64,000 nt of DNA from positions 2,825,501 to 2,889,500 of the forward strand of contig NZ_AP019365.1 of NCBI RefSeq assembly GCF_033095865.1, read 5' to 3'. Below are positions 43,889 to 52,759 of this stretch, piece after piece. The stretch is from Pseudomonas sp. KU43P. GTDB lineage: Bacteria > Pseudomonadota > Gammaproteobacteria > Pseudomonadales > Pseudomonadaceae. The translations under genes and the position numbers were made by a program. The notes beneath the pieces are model-generated. The model was given only the letters and a program-made list of their open reading frames with translations, made no database searches and was not told the DNA's origin. Positions within the stretch are counted from its first letter, which is position 1; each line of letters starts with the position of its first letter.

Positions 43889-44800
43889 TCATGGGTTGCC
43901 TGGCGCTATTCGCTGTAATCGCTCGGAAATGAAGTCACGCAAGGCTCGCATCAAGGGTGTGAGTTGGCGTCGGCTTGGGAGCACCATGAACAGTGGGGCG
44001 GCTTCGGTCGTCCACTCGGGACACAGGCTCTGAAGCCGTCCCTGCGCCAGGTCTTGTGCAACATCGAACCACGCTTTGTAGGCAATGCCTTTACCCAACA
44101 GGGCCCAACGGCGAACGACATCGCCATCATTGGAAACGTTCACACTCCTTACGCGCACGGTGATTTCGGAACGCTCGCCGTCGCTGAAGCGCCATCGGTC
44201 ATGCACGTCTTCGGCGAGCATGAAACACAGGCAATCGTGTGTAGTGAGGTCGTGCGGTGTCGCTGGGCTGCCGTGCTTGGCCAGGTAGGCTGGCGATGCG
44301 CAAAGCACACGCCGAATCGAGGGTGCTAATGGTAGTGCCACCAGGTTCGAATCTGGCGGTTTCCCATAACGGAACGCCGCATCTACCGGCTCGCTGTAGA
44401 CATTGGCCATGCGATCGGACAACTGCAACCGGATCGCTACCTGTGCATGCAAGCCTTGAAACTCGTCGAGCCATGGCAATAGCACATTTCGGCCAAAGTC
44501 CGAGGGGGCGCTCAGTTTGAGTACGCCCCGCAGTGCCTGATTGCCTTCCGCCATTTGCTGAGCTGCCTGCTGCAGCGTGTCCAATGCCGGGCGGCAATGC
44601 TCGAGGAAGCGCTGACCCTGTTCGGTCAGGCGAAGGCTGCGGGTGGAACGTACGAAGAGCGGCACCCCCAATTCTGCTTCGAGCCGTTTCAGTGCAGCGC
44701 TGGTGGCGGCGGGGGTCAGGTCAAGCTGGCGCGCGGTGGCGGAAAGACTGCCGGTATCCACCGTTCGCACGAAGATGTCGAGGTCCTGCAAGGCTTTCAT
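43889..44800 (-). CDS. LysR family transcriptional regulator
   Basis: A 303-residue LTTR: LQDLDIFVRTVDTGSLSATA, LTPAATSAALKRLEAELGVP, then LFVRSTRSLRLTEQGQRF and a standard effector domain. It diverges from the MFS gene at 44929 over a 128-base AT-rich region. The adjacent MFS, VOC and OYE-fusion genes are its likely targets, since related upstream sequence is found in front of both the MFS gene and the VOC gene. Confidence 0.87.
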   Translation of the reverse strand: MKALQDLDIFVRTVDTGSLSATARQLDLTPAATSAALKRLEAELGVPLFVRSTRSLRLTEQGQRFLEHCRPALDTLQQAAQQMAEGNQALRGVLKLSAPSDFGRNVLLPWLDEFQGLHAQVAIRLQLSDRMANVYSEPVDAAFRYGKPPDSNLVALPLAPSIRRVLCASPAYLAKHGSPATPHDLTTHDCLCFMLAEDVHDRWRFSDGERSEITVRVRSVNVSNDGDVVRRWALLGKGIAYKAWFDVAQDLAQGRLQSLCPEWTTEAAPLFMVLPSRRQLTPLMRALRDFISERLQRIAPGNP

Positions 44801-44825
44801 CGAAGTGAACTCTAGCGTGGATTAT

Positions 44826-44895
44826 ATTCAAATTATTTTTTAATAATACTTCAGTTGGCAAGCCGTTTTTCAAATAAATCCTTTGGCGGATGATC
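44826..44895 (+). promoter_or_regulatory. Upstream control element, copy 1 (before MFS gene)
   Basis: This stretch contains, in order, ATTCAAATTATTTTT, CAAGCCG, GTTTTTCAAA and GGATGATC. The same blocks in the same order and near-equal spacing occur at 46133-46202 before the VOC gene, so both transcription units probably share a regulator. Confidence 0.6.
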
Positions 44896-44928
44896 GCTTC
44901 AACCTTTCACATCCCCAGGATAAGCATC

Positions 44929-46125
44929 ATGACCAACTCTTCCCTCAATGGGTCAACCCGCATGCCATTGGCTGTGTGGGTCTTGACGCTCTCGGCGTTC
45001 GCCATCGGTACCGCTGAATTCGTGATTGCGGGGATCTTGCTTCAGGTAGCTAAGTCCGTGGGTATCAGCGACGGTGACGCGGGTAACCTGATTACAGCCT
45101 ACGCCTTGGCCATCGTAATCGGTGGTCCGCTTCTGACCCTCTACCTGGCGCGATTCGATCGTAAGCGCGTGCTGATTGGCCTGATGGTGCTGTTCACCGT
45201 GGGCAACCTCGTCTCTGCACTCACCAATGACTACGGCGTGCTGTTGCTGAGTCGGGTCGTCACCGGCCTGGCCCAAGGACCGTTCTATGGCATCGGCGCG
45301 GTGGTCGCCACTCGCATGGTGGCCAAGGACATGGCCGGTCGCGCCGTTGGCCAGATGTTCGCTGGCCTGACCCTGGCTAACGTACTCGGCGTGCCCGCTG
45401 GCGCCTGGATCGGCAATGCCTACGGGTGGTCCACGACGTTCTGGGCTGTTGCCGTGCTGGGCCTTGGCTCGATAGCGGCCATTGCTGCGATGGTGCCCCA
45501 CATCGCAGCCGAGAAGGTCGAGTCAGTGGCCTCCCAGCTGGGCGCTTTTCGTAATGGTCGGTTGTGGTTGAGCCTGATCATCACGGTGCTGGGCTGGACC
45601 GGCTTCATGACCTTCTACGGCTACATCTCGCCGGTAGCGCAATATGCGGCGGGCCTGTCGGCGGACGCTGTCACCGCACTGCTGGTGGCGGTTGGCGCGG
45701 GCCTGGTGGCAGGTAATGCGCTCGGTGGCCGCGCCGCCGACGCAAACCTGGGCAAGGCCCAGTTGGGCGGTGTGCTGGCGATGATCGTTGCGTTGCTGAT
45801 CGTAGGCCTGTCCACCGCTCACGCCTGGAGCTTCGTGATCGCCTCCGTAGTATTCGGAATCGCCTCTTTCGCCAACGTGCCACCGATGCAGATGCGGGTA
45901 ATGCGTAACGCTGGCAAAGCACCTGAACTGGCGGCCACTGCCAACATTTCGGCCTTCAACATTGCCAATGCCCTCGGCGGCATTATCGGCGGCTATGCGG
46001 TGGACCATGCCAGCATCGGGGCATCAATGGTGCCCTTCCTGGCAGCGCTCGTACCGGTGGTTGGCCTGGTCCTTTTGACGCTGGTCGAGCGCCCTGGGCG
46101 AGTGGCGGCGAAGTTAACTGTTTAA
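44929..46125 (+). CDS. MFS transporter, DHA1 family
   Basis: A 398-residue carrier with LTLSAFAIGTAEFVIAGILL in segment 1 and NISAFNIANALGGIIGGYAV late, the AraJ/PbuE-like DHA1 pattern. ATG 44929 has CCAGGA upstream. It is divergent from a LysR gene and followed after 105 bases by the VOC and OYE-fusion genes. Efflux of an electrophile or drug handled by the neighbouring enzymes is a reasonable guess. Confidence 0.87.
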   Translation: MTNSSLNGSTRMPLAVWVLTLSAFAIGTAEFVIAGILLQVAKSVGISDGDAGNLITAYALAIVIGGPLLTLYLARFDRKRVLIGLMVLFTVGNLVSALTNDYGVLLLSRVVTGLAQGPFYGIGAVVATRMVAKDMAGRAVGQMFAGLTLANVLGVPAGAWIGNAYGWSTTFWAVAVLGLGSIAAIAAMVPHIAAEKVESVASQLGAFRNGRLWLSLIITVLGWTGFMTFYGYISPVAQYAAGLSADAVTALLVAVGAGLVAGNALGGRAADANLGKAQLGGVLAMIVALLIVGLSTAHAWSFVIASVVFGIASFANVPPMQMRVMRNAGKAPELAATANISAFNIANALGGIIGGYAVDHASIGASMVPFLAALVPVVGLVLLTLVERPGRVAAKLTV

Positions 46126-46132
46126 CAGCAAG

Positions 46133-46202
46133 ATTCAAATATATTTTGAAAGTTTCTTAAAGCAAGCCGCTGTTTTTCAAAACAATCAAAAGGTTGATGA
46201 TC
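46133..46202 (+). promoter_or_regulatory. Upstream control element, copy 2 (before VOC gene)
   Basis: ATTCAAATATATTTT, CAAGCCG, GTTTTTCAAA and TGATGATC repeat the order found before the MFS gene at 44826-44895. This suggests a duplicated promoter-operator. Confidence 0.6.
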
Positions 46203-46230
46203 AACTCGCCGCCTTCGGAGAAGACAACTC

Positions 46231-46713
46231 ATGAACACAGACGCTCTCAAGTCGACCCATGCACCGACCACCACGCCCGTGACCTGGCACTTTGACCATG
46301 TCAACGTGTCGATGGGCGCCAGCCATGCGCTGAATAGGTTGTTCGAAGGTGTGATGGGCATGCAGCCGGGTTACCGACCGCCTTTTCCTTTTCCCGGGCT
46401 GTGGCTCTACGCGCAGGAGGAAGCCTTCGTGCACGCAGTCGATGACCCTAGTTTATCGGCTAGCACAGGAGCCGTTCGCTTCGGTCACATCGCTTTTCGC
46501 AGCGATCAATCGGCTGAGGTGCTCATCGAAAAGCTGCGTTCCAGCGGCTTGCCATTTCGCGTGGCGCGAGTACCTGAGGAAAACACCGCTCAGGTCTTCG
46601 TCCTGCTTCCTGGAGGTTTCGTGGTCGAGTTGGATGTCCCCGATGATCCGAACCTGAACCTTGACCACCAATACCGTGCTGATCAGGCATCACCCGGTAA
46701 CCACGATTTCTGA
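46231..46713 (+). CDS. VOC family protein (glyoxalase/bleomycin-resistance fold)
   Basis: A 160-residue single VOC-fold protein: WHFDHVNVSMGASHALNRLF at the start, GAVRFGHIAFRSDQSAEVLI in the middle and VFVLLPGGFVVELDVPD at the end, the usual two-module beta-alpha-beta-beta-beta arrangement. VOC proteins use a metal for isomerase, lyase or dioxygenase chemistry. It lies 35 bases upstream of the OYE-dehydrogenase fusion and is probably co-transcribed with it. The exact reaction is unknown. Confidence 0.8.
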   Translation: MNTDALKSTHAPTTTPVTWHFDHVNVSMGASHALNRLFEGVMGMQPGYRPPFPFPGLWLYAQEEAFVHAVDDPSLSASTGAVRFGHIAFRSDQSAEVLIEKLRSSGLPFRVARVPEENTAQVFVLLPGGFVVELDVPDDPNLNLDHQYRADQASPGNHDF

Positions 46714-46748
46714 TTGCCCACCACCGTCGATATTTCTTCTGGAGATTC

Positions 46749-48902
46749 ATGATGTCTAGCTCGCACCTGTTCCAACCTTTGCAACTGGGGCCACTGCAAC
46801 TGCCAAACCGCATCGTCATGGCGCCGATGACGCGCAGCCGCACCAGCCAGCCGGGCAATGTACCCAACGCATTGATGGCCGGCTATTACGCCCAGCGTGC
46901 CAGTGCAGGGCTGATCATCACAGAAGCCACCCAGATCTCGCAGCAGGGACAGGGCTACAGCTTTACGCCCGGAATCTACAGCGAGGCGCAGATCGAGGGA
47001 TGGCGCAAAGTCACCGAGGCGGTGCATGCCGCGGGTGGCCGAATTGTGTTGCAATTGTGGCACGTGGGGCGCATGTCGCACGCCAGCTTCCAGGCTGATG
47101 GCCTACCGGTCGCACCTTCGGCGCTCTCGCCCGACGCACAAGTGTGGGTGGTTGGCGATGATGGCGTTGGCCGCATGGTCGATTGCCCGGTTCCTCGGGC
47201 CATGACGGTTGCAGACATCCAGGCGGTGATCGAGGACTTCCGGCGTGCGGCGGCCAATGCCATGCGGGCGGGGTTCGACGGCGTGGAAATCCATGGTGGC
47301 AACGGTTACCTGCTCGATCAGTTCCTGCGCACCACCTCCAATCACCGTGAGGATGAATACGGAGGCACCCTGGAAAAGCGCAGCCGCTTCGTCGAAGAGG
47401 TCGCGGCCGCCGTAGCCAGCGAAGCGGGGGCCGAACGCACGGGTATCCGCCTTGCGCCCTTCATCACCCAGCGCAACATGAACTGCCCAGAAATCATTCC
47501 CACGATCCTGCATCTGTCCAAGAAACTGGAGGATATCGGCTTGGCCTATATCCACCTGTCCGAAGCCGATTGGGATGACGCACCACAGATTCCCCAGCAG
47601 TTCCGCCATGCGTTACGCGAGACGTACAAAGGCCGGATAATCGTCGCGGGTAAATACGATGCTCAACGTGCAGAGCAAACGCTCGCTCAAGGCCTGGCCG
47701 ACCTGATTGCGTTCGGTCGTCCGTTCGTGGCCAACCCCGATTTGCCAGCACGCATTCGCAACGGTCTGCCGCTCGCCGACCTTGACCCACAAACGCTTTT
47801 TGGTGGCGATGCACGCGGGTATACCGACTACATGACGTCTGCCGGTAGAGCCCAATGTGTCGACGCGCAGGGGGGCGCCCTCATGAGGGCGGTGGGATAC
47901 ACCGTGCCTCAGGCCATCGAGCAGCCGACCTCGCTGGTTGACATCAGCCTGCCCGCACCGGTTGCCATTGGCCGTGACTTGCTCGTCGAGGTGAAGGCTG
48001 TCTCGGTCAACCCGGTCGACACCAAAGTACGTGCCAGCGGGGCGCCGGTCGAAGGGCAGGTCTACAAGGTGCTTGGCTGGGACGCCAGCGGCATCGTCAG
48101 GGCCGTCGGGCCCGAAGTCACCCGGTTCAAGCCAGGCGACCGTGTTTGGTACGCCGGCTCGATTGCACGGGCAGGTACCAACAGCGAACTGCATTTGGTG
48201 GACGAGCGTATTGTGGGTCATGCGCCCAAGTCGCTGGACTTCGCCGAAGCTGCGGCGTTGCCCCTGACGGCGATCACTGCCTGGGAGATGCTTTTTGACC
48301 GCTTGGGTATCTCACCAGGCAAATCGCCCAGCAACAAAACCTTGCTGATCATCGGCGCGTCCGGCGGCGTAGGCTCGATCATGACCCAATTGGCCAGCCG
48401 ACTGACTAACCTCACCGTTATCGGCACCGCCTCACGAACGGAAACGCAAGCGTGGGTCAAAGCACTGGGTGCCCATCATGTGATCGACCACAGCCAACCC
48501 ATTGCCGCGGAACTCAAACGCATCGGCTTTGCCTGCGTCGACTACATCGTCAGCCTGACCCACACCGCCGGGCACATCGAACAAATCGTCGAAGCCATCG
48601 CGCCGCAGGGCAAGTTCGGCCTGATCGACGACCCGGCGGTGCTGGATGCGACCCCCTTCAAGCGCAAGTCCGTGTCCATCCACTGGGAATTGATGTTCAC
48701 CCGCTCGCTGTTTGCTACCGACGACATGGTTGGCCAACAGCGATTGCTCGATGAAGTGGCACGGCTGGTGGATGCAGGGCTGATCCGGACGACACTGGCC
48801 GAGCGCATCGGCACCATCAATGCCGCCAACTTGAAGCGCGCTCACGGACTGATCGAGTCGGGCAAGGCACGGGGCAAGGTGGTATTGGAGGGGTGGTCCT
48901 GA
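46749..48902 (+). CDS. Fusion of Old Yellow Enzyme and MDR alcohol dehydrogenase/quinone reductase
   Basis: A 717-residue protein with two complete enzymes. Residues 1 to about 365 are an OYE/NemA-type FMN enoate reductase (NRIVMAPMTRSRTS, VEIHGGNGYLLDQF with the HxxN pair). Residues from about 379 on are a medium-chain dehydrogenase/quinone reductase (VSVNPVDTKVRASG, then the NADPH fold IGASGGVGSIMTQLASRL) of the non-zinc type. The second half begins at a former start, MRAVGYT (ATG 47883), which still has AGGGGG upstream. The fusion therefore looks like loss of a stop between two neighbouring genes. GGAG precedes ATG 46749. Confidence 0.88.
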   Translation: MMSSSHLFQPLQLGPLQLPNRIVMAPMTRSRTSQPGNVPNALMAGYYAQRASAGLIITEATQISQQGQGYSFTPGIYSEAQIEGWRKVTEAVHAAGGRIVLQLWHVGRMSHASFQADGLPVAPSALSPDAQVWVVGDDGVGRMVDCPVPRAMTVADIQAVIEDFRRAAANAMRAGFDGVEIHGGNGYLLDQFLRTTSNHREDEYGGTLEKRSRFVEEVAAAVASEAGAERTGIRLAPFITQRNMNCPEIIPTILHLSKKLEDIGLAYIHLSEADWDDAPQIPQQFRHALRETYKGRIIVAGKYDAQRAEQTLAQGLADLIAFGRPFVANPDLPARIRNGLPLADLDPQTLFGGDARGYTDYMTSAGRAQCVDAQGGALMRAVGYTVPQAIEQPTSLVDISLPAPVAIGRDLLVEVKAVSVNPVDTKVRASGAPVEGQVYKVLGWDASGIVRAVGPEVTRFKPGDRVWYAGSIARAGTNSELHLVDERIVGHAPKSLDFAEAAALPLTAITAWEMLFDRLGISPGKSPSNKTLLIIGASGGVGSIMTQLASRLTNLTVIGTASRTETQAWVKALGAHHVIDHSQPIAAELKRIGFACVDYIVSLTHTAGHIEQIVEAIAPQGKFGLIDDPAVLDATPFKRKSVSIHWELMFTRSLFATDDMVGQQRLLDEVARLVDAGLIRTTLAERIGTINAANLKRAHGLIESGKARGKVVLEGWS
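47869..47875 (+). promoter_or_regulatory. Internal ribosome binding site inside the OYE-MDR fusion
   Basis: AGGGGGG lies 7 bases before the in-frame ATG 47883, where the dehydrogenase domain begins. It could allow the dehydrogenase to be made separately as well as in the fusion. Confidence 0.5.
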
Positions 48903-48999
48903 GTCGCACGGCCACACGTTGTAAACAACCGTTGCAAAGCACTTCTGACGAGTGATCACTGTGCCCACTGCGGTGATTTCTCCAGTGGGCGCGGCTCAG

Positions 49000-49158
49000 T
49001 CAAAGCTCTGAAAGCCTTGTGTGGATCTGCAGCTCCTGCTCGATCTTGTGCAGTAATTCACCCCGCTTCTTCACCGCCCGCTCAGTGGTGGTCGACAGTT
49101 CTTCGAGCAGCTTCTTCACCCGCTTGTGGTCTTGAATCGGTACGTCGATGGCGTTCAT
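49000..49158 (-). pseudogene. Truncated hemerythrin-like (HHE) protein
   Basis: A 52-residue frame starting MNAIDVPIQDHKRVKKLLEE and ending KIEQELQIHTRLSEL. It matches the first half of the HHE cation-binding domain (DHxxV, then KIxxELxxHTxxEE). The second half, with the remaining iron ligands, is gone. It may still be translated but would not form a four-helix di-iron site. Confidence 0.65.
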
Positions 49159-49264
49159 GGCGTACCTCATCATGGACAGATGAGAGAACTTGCTTGTGGT
49201 TGAGTCATGGCCACGTATCACGGTTCAATGGCGACGATGTTTGGCAGCGGAGCATCTTTGGCAA

Positions 49265-49407
49265 TCAATTTTCCAGCACTTCACCCGTGCCAGGTACAGC
49301 TGCCAACATTGCCACCATGCAACCCGCCGTGCATGACTCTGCGGTGGTCAAGATCAACGGGTTGTCTTTGAGGTAGCCGAGCGCGGCCAGCACGGGGTCG
49401 GTTGCCA
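49265..49407 (-). pseudogene. CinA/PncC C-terminal domain remnant
   Basis: The minus strand encodes MATDPVLAALGYLKDNPLIL and then TTAESCTAGCMVAMLAAVPG before a stop. TTAESCTAG is the signature of the CinA C-terminal (nicotinamide-nucleotide amidase) domain, normally about 160 residues. Only the first 47 residues remain. It abuts the hemerythrin fragment in the same orientation. Confidence 0.65.
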
Positions 49408-49605
49408 TTTGAAGTTCGACTCGCTTGTAGGTCTCCGGTGGACGGATCTCAACGACTATTGGTGCCTCCCAGCGACTGCCCGCCCATCCCGCTTTGCAAT
49501 TCTAGCCTGAACTTTACTTGGTGATTCGGCTTCCCTTACCTGAAGGGGCGGGCACCGTGAGTGTCTGTGCTACTGCCACTGAGTGAAAAAGAGTAGGAGG
49601 TCAGC

Positions 49606-49767
49606 ATGAATAAAGAAGCGCATTCAGAGAAGCCGAGCTCACAACCCGTGTCAAAAGGTGAGGAAGAGCGGGACAATGATGCTCATCGTCCTGACGGCTC
49701 GTCCGGTACCTCTCATGATTCCACAGCACAGAAAACTGCGCGTGACCATGGGCATCACAAACCTTGA
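49606..49767 (+). CDS. Small hydrophilic protein, 53 residues
   Basis: Begins MNKEAHSEKPSSQPVSKGEE and ends ARDHGHHKP; charged and Ser/His-rich, with no hydrophobic segment, so probably disordered. An excellent ribosome binding site (GAGTAGGAGG) precedes ATG 49606, which is the main reason for calling it. It lies among stress-type genes (YghA-like SDR, PfpI, PepSY). No family was recognised. Confidence 0.6.
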   Translation: MNKEAHSEKPSSQPVSKGEEERDNDAHRPDGSSGTSHDSTAQKTARDHGHHKP

Positions 49768-49818
49768 AGTACAAGTGGCTGGGTAGAAGGCTCACCAGAT
49801 TGGCGAGCCTCAGTTACT

Positions 49819-50676
49819 TCACAGAATCGGTTTACCACCTGTGACGGCATAGCGTGACCCACTGATATAGCTGGCCTCGTCGGAACCCAGCAGCACGTAG
49901 ATCGGTGCAACCTCGACGGGCTGTCCCGGGCGACCCATGGGGTAGCCCGAACCGAAGTTCTTCACGGCCTCATCGGGCATAGTCGCCGGGATCAGGGGCG
50001 TCCATATAGGACCAGGGGCCACGCTATTGACCCGAATACCTTTCTTTGCCAGCAGTTGGGCCAAGCCAGCGGTGAAGTTGGCAATCGCGCCCTTGGTCGC
50101 AGCGTAGGCCAGCAGGCTGGGGGATGGATCGTCGGAATTGACCGAACTCGTATTGATGATCGAACTGCCCTTGCGCATGGAAGGCAGTGCCGCTTGGCAA
50201 ATCCTGAAGATCGCGGTGATGTTGGTATCGAAGGTCTTCACCCATTCATCATCTTCGATTTCTTCCAGGGTCTCGTGGGACATCTGGAACGCCGCGTTGT
50301 TGACCAGAATATCGATGCGACCGAACTGCGCCACGGTCTTGTCGACGATGTCGTAGCAGTGCTGTTTCTGCGCTAGGTCGCCGGGCAAGAGCAAGCACTG
50401 CCGGCCAGCAGCCTCAACCCAGCGCGCGGTTTCTTGCGCGTCTTCATGTTCATCCAAGTAAGCGATGGCGACGTCGGCGCCTTCACGGGCGTAAGCAATC
50501 GCTACTGCTCGCCCGATACCGCTGTCTGCGCCGGTGATGAGTGCAATCTTGCCTTCGAGTCGATTGTGGCCGGTGTACGACTGCTCACCACAATCTGGGT
50601 AGGGCTCCATCTTGCGTTGTGAACCAGGAACACTTTGCGGTTGGGAGGGAAATGGAGGAGTAGGGTAGTCGCTCAT
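49819..50676 (-). CDS. Short-chain dehydrogenase/reductase (YghA/GSP39-like)
   Basis: A 285-residue NADP-type SDR. The N-terminal extension MSDYPTPPFPSQPQSVPGS and EPYPDCGEQSYTGHNRL is typical of the YghA/general stress protein 39 subgroup. The coenzyme motif is ALITGADSGIGRAVAIAYAR, followed by NNAAF and the catalytic YxxxK (YAATK). Members act on aldehydes or glucose and are often induced by stress. Confidence 0.9.
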   Translation of the reverse strand: MSDYPTPPFPSQPQSVPGSQRKMEPYPDCGEQSYTGHNRLEGKIALITGADSGIGRAVAIAYAREGADVAIAYLDEHEDAQETARWVEAAGRQCLLLPGDLAQKQHCYDIVDKTVAQFGRIDILVNNAAFQMSHETLEEIEDDEWVKTFDTNITAIFRICQAALPSMRKGSSIINTSSVNSDDPSPSLLAYAATKGAIANFTAGLAQLLAKKGIRVNSVAPGPIWTPLIPATMPDEAVKNFGSGYPMGRPGQPVEVAPIYVLLGSDEASYISGSRYAVTGGKPIL

Positions 50677-50871
50677 GAGGAAGGCTCCTGCAGTTGAGAA
50701 CGCTTGTTACCGTTCGAACGGAGCTAGGGGCCGACGTTGAGATGAGTTCAGGGTTTGAACGACGGGCGGTCACCCCTTCTATTTCCATTGAATTATCGGG
50801 AATTGGTCGGCTCTACCGCTGACCCGTGTCGCGCTTTCTGTGTGAGGCTCCATCATTAACCGGAGGGTCAA

Positions 50872-51396
50872 GTGCCTCGAATCATCACCCCCAGCACGCC
50901 CGAACATGAGATCGATCAGCAGAATGCGAATATGTTCGGTACCCCAAAAGAGCGGCTGGATTTCTATCGACGCGAAATTCAGTACGAGACCACCATTCTG
51001 GCCAATCGTACAGATGCCTATCTCGCTGCCCAGTCGTTCCTGGTCATCGCTTTCGTTTCTTCGATGGGCAACCTGAATCAGAGCTGGGGCGAGATGTTTA
51101 CCGTGATGGTACCGGCGTTTCTCGCACTGCTCGGCGTGCTGAGTTCGCTGAACGCCTGGCCAGGCATCCGCGCTGCCTTCCGGATCATCGAGCACTGGCA
51201 ACTGAAGCAAAGCCATTTGCTGCGCAGTGAGCCCATGATGGGGTTGGCCTATGACGAATCGCCGTTGTTCTGCGAAGCGGAAACCTCGCAGGCGGGTCAC
51301 CGCAAATCGCTGCTGTTTTCCCTGCGCACGCCCTGGATATTTCTCGGTTTCTGGGTCTTGCTGGGTACCTATTCGGTTTACATCCAGCTGGCGTGA
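50872..51396 (+). CDS. Membrane protein of unknown function
   Basis: A 174-residue protein starting at GTG 50872 behind CGGAGGG. An amphipathic N-terminal region (RLDFYRREIQYETTILANRT) precedes two adjacent hydrophobic segments (AAQSFLVIAFVSSMG and VPAFLALLGVLSSLNAW), and a third lies at the C-terminus (PWIFLGFWVLLGTYSVYIQL). No known domain was recognised. Confidence 0.7.
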   Translation: MPRIITPSTPEHEIDQQNANMFGTPKERLDFYRREIQYETTILANRTDAYLAAQSFLVIAFVSSMGNLNQSWGEMFTVMVPAFLALLGVLSSLNAWPGIRAAFRIIEHWQLKQSHLLRSEPMMGLAYDESPLFCEAETSQAGHRKSLLFSLRTPWIFLGFWVLLGTYSVYIQLA

Positions 51397-51454
51397 CCCG
51401 CGCCCTCCAGGGGCCTTGAAGCATCACCGAAGGGCGCGAAGCAGAAAGCTGGAC

Positions 51455-51997
51455 TCAGCCTGCCAGTGCTTTGATCAACTGTTCGTTGAAAGCAGGAATA
51501 TCGTCCGGCTGGCGGCTGCTGATTAGGTTGCCGTCCACCACAACTTGCTCATCCACCCAATTGCCACCCGCATTGCGAATGTCGTCTTGCAATGTCTTGT
51601 AGCTGGTCATGCGCTTGCCTTTGGCTAAGCCACTGGACACCAGCAGCCAACCTCCGTGGCAGATGACGGCCAGCGGCTTGCCAGCCGCGTCGTGGCTCTT
51701 TACTAGGTTCTGGGCACCGGGGATCAAGCGGATCGTGTCAGAGTTCTGCACGCCGCCTGGCAGCACCAGAGCATCATAGAGATCGAGTTGGGCACTTTCG
51801 AAGGTTGCATCAACGGCAAATTCGTCGGCAGGCTTGTCGTGATTCCAGCCACGCACCGTACCTTCCTTGTCAGCGAGGATGTCGATCTCGGCACCAGCTT
51901 TCTGCAAAGCCTCACGAGGCCCGGTGAGCTCGATCTGCTCAAAACCATCAGTCACCAGGAAGGCCACGCGTTTGCCACTCAGTTGTGCATTCATCAT
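51455..51997 (-). CDS. DJ-1/PfpI family protein (YhbO/PfpI type)
   Basis: A 180-residue class I glutamine amidotransferase-like protein. Glu20 (TDGFEQIEL) and the nucleophile-elbow Cys113 in AVICHGGWLL are the catalytic residues of PfpI/YhbO. Such proteins act as glyoxalases, deglycases or stress hydrolases. Two adjacent ATG codons (51997 and 51994) follow GGAG. It lies within a run of stress-related genes. Confidence 0.9.
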   Translation of the reverse strand: MMNAQLSGKRVAFLVTDGFEQIELTGPREALQKAGAEIDILADKEGTVRGWNHDKPADEFAVDATFESAQLDLYDALVLPGGVQNSDTIRLIPGAQNLVKSHDAAGKPLAVICHGGWLLVSSGLAKGKRMTSYKTLQDDIRNAGGNWVDEQVVVDGNLISSRQPDDIPAFNEQLIKALAG

Positions 51998-52066
51998 TGA
52001 TTCTCCATTTTCGATAAGCCTGACAGGGAAGGCCTTTGGCCAGGCGCGAAGTTCAAAGGCGACGCC

Positions 52067-52582
52067 TCAACGGCGTGGACGTTGGGCATGAGAAATGAGA
52101 AGTCCCGCGAGCAAACCGATGACTGCCGCACTCAGCAACAGCGGTATCTTGTCTTTAGGGGTTAGGCCGATGCCCTCCATGCTTCCTGACCTATATGTTG
52201 GCGTGAACAGATTCTCGGAGGACTCCAGCGCGTCGGAACTGCGGTTCAATGGTGTGTCCGGATTGGACTGAGCGACGGGCTCAACCTCCTCACCCGTGGC
52301 GCTGACGTCCAATTGGTTCAGCTTCAACGCTGTGCCGTCCACCAAGGTCAGTGTCAGGTTTTCAATGTCTCCCGCTGCGCGACCTGGAAAAACCGGTTCG
52401 CCTGCAGCATCGAGGTTGTCGTAAATGAAGCGCTTGCCCTCCAGCCAGCCAACGGCTGTGAGTAACTCGGGGCCGAGGTAGTATTTTCCATCGAGGAAGA
52501 AGCCTGGAAACTGGTGAGCGCGTTCGACGTTCTCCACGGAGTAACGCTCACCCGCCTTCATGCCTGTTGTTGGATCAATCAT
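52067..52582 (-). CDS. Hypothetical protein with C-terminal membrane anchor
   Basis: A 171-residue protein. The N-terminal part includes PTTGMKAGERYSVENVERAH and PGFFLDGKYYLGPELL; the C-terminus has one hydrophobic segment (IPLLLSAAVIGLLAGLLISH) followed by RPRR, so it should be anchored with the basic end in the cytoplasm. The start is ATG 52582 (GGAGG 8 bases upstream), with GTG 52588 as an alternative. No family was recognised. Confidence 0.65.
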   Translation of the reverse strand: MIDPTTGMKAGERYSVENVERAHQFPGFFLDGKYYLGPELLTAVGWLEGKRFIYDNLDAAGEPVFPGRAAGDIENLTLTLVDGTALKLNQLDVSATGEEVEPVAQSNPDTPLNRSSDALESSENLFTPTYRSGSMEGIGLTPKDKIPLLLSAAVIGLLAGLLISHAQRPRR

Positions 52583-52759
52583 GACCACGACCTCCGTATG
52601 CTGGTATAGCCATGGAGGTTGCCGAGGCAGTATGTGTTCCTAAGGGATGACCAATGGACTTAGGCATGACCAGGTATTAACCCAGCGGCCCAATCCTCAT
52701 AGGAACAAATTGTTGTCCTGATGGTCAGGTTTAGTAGTCCCGTAAACCTTGAGGTGAGC

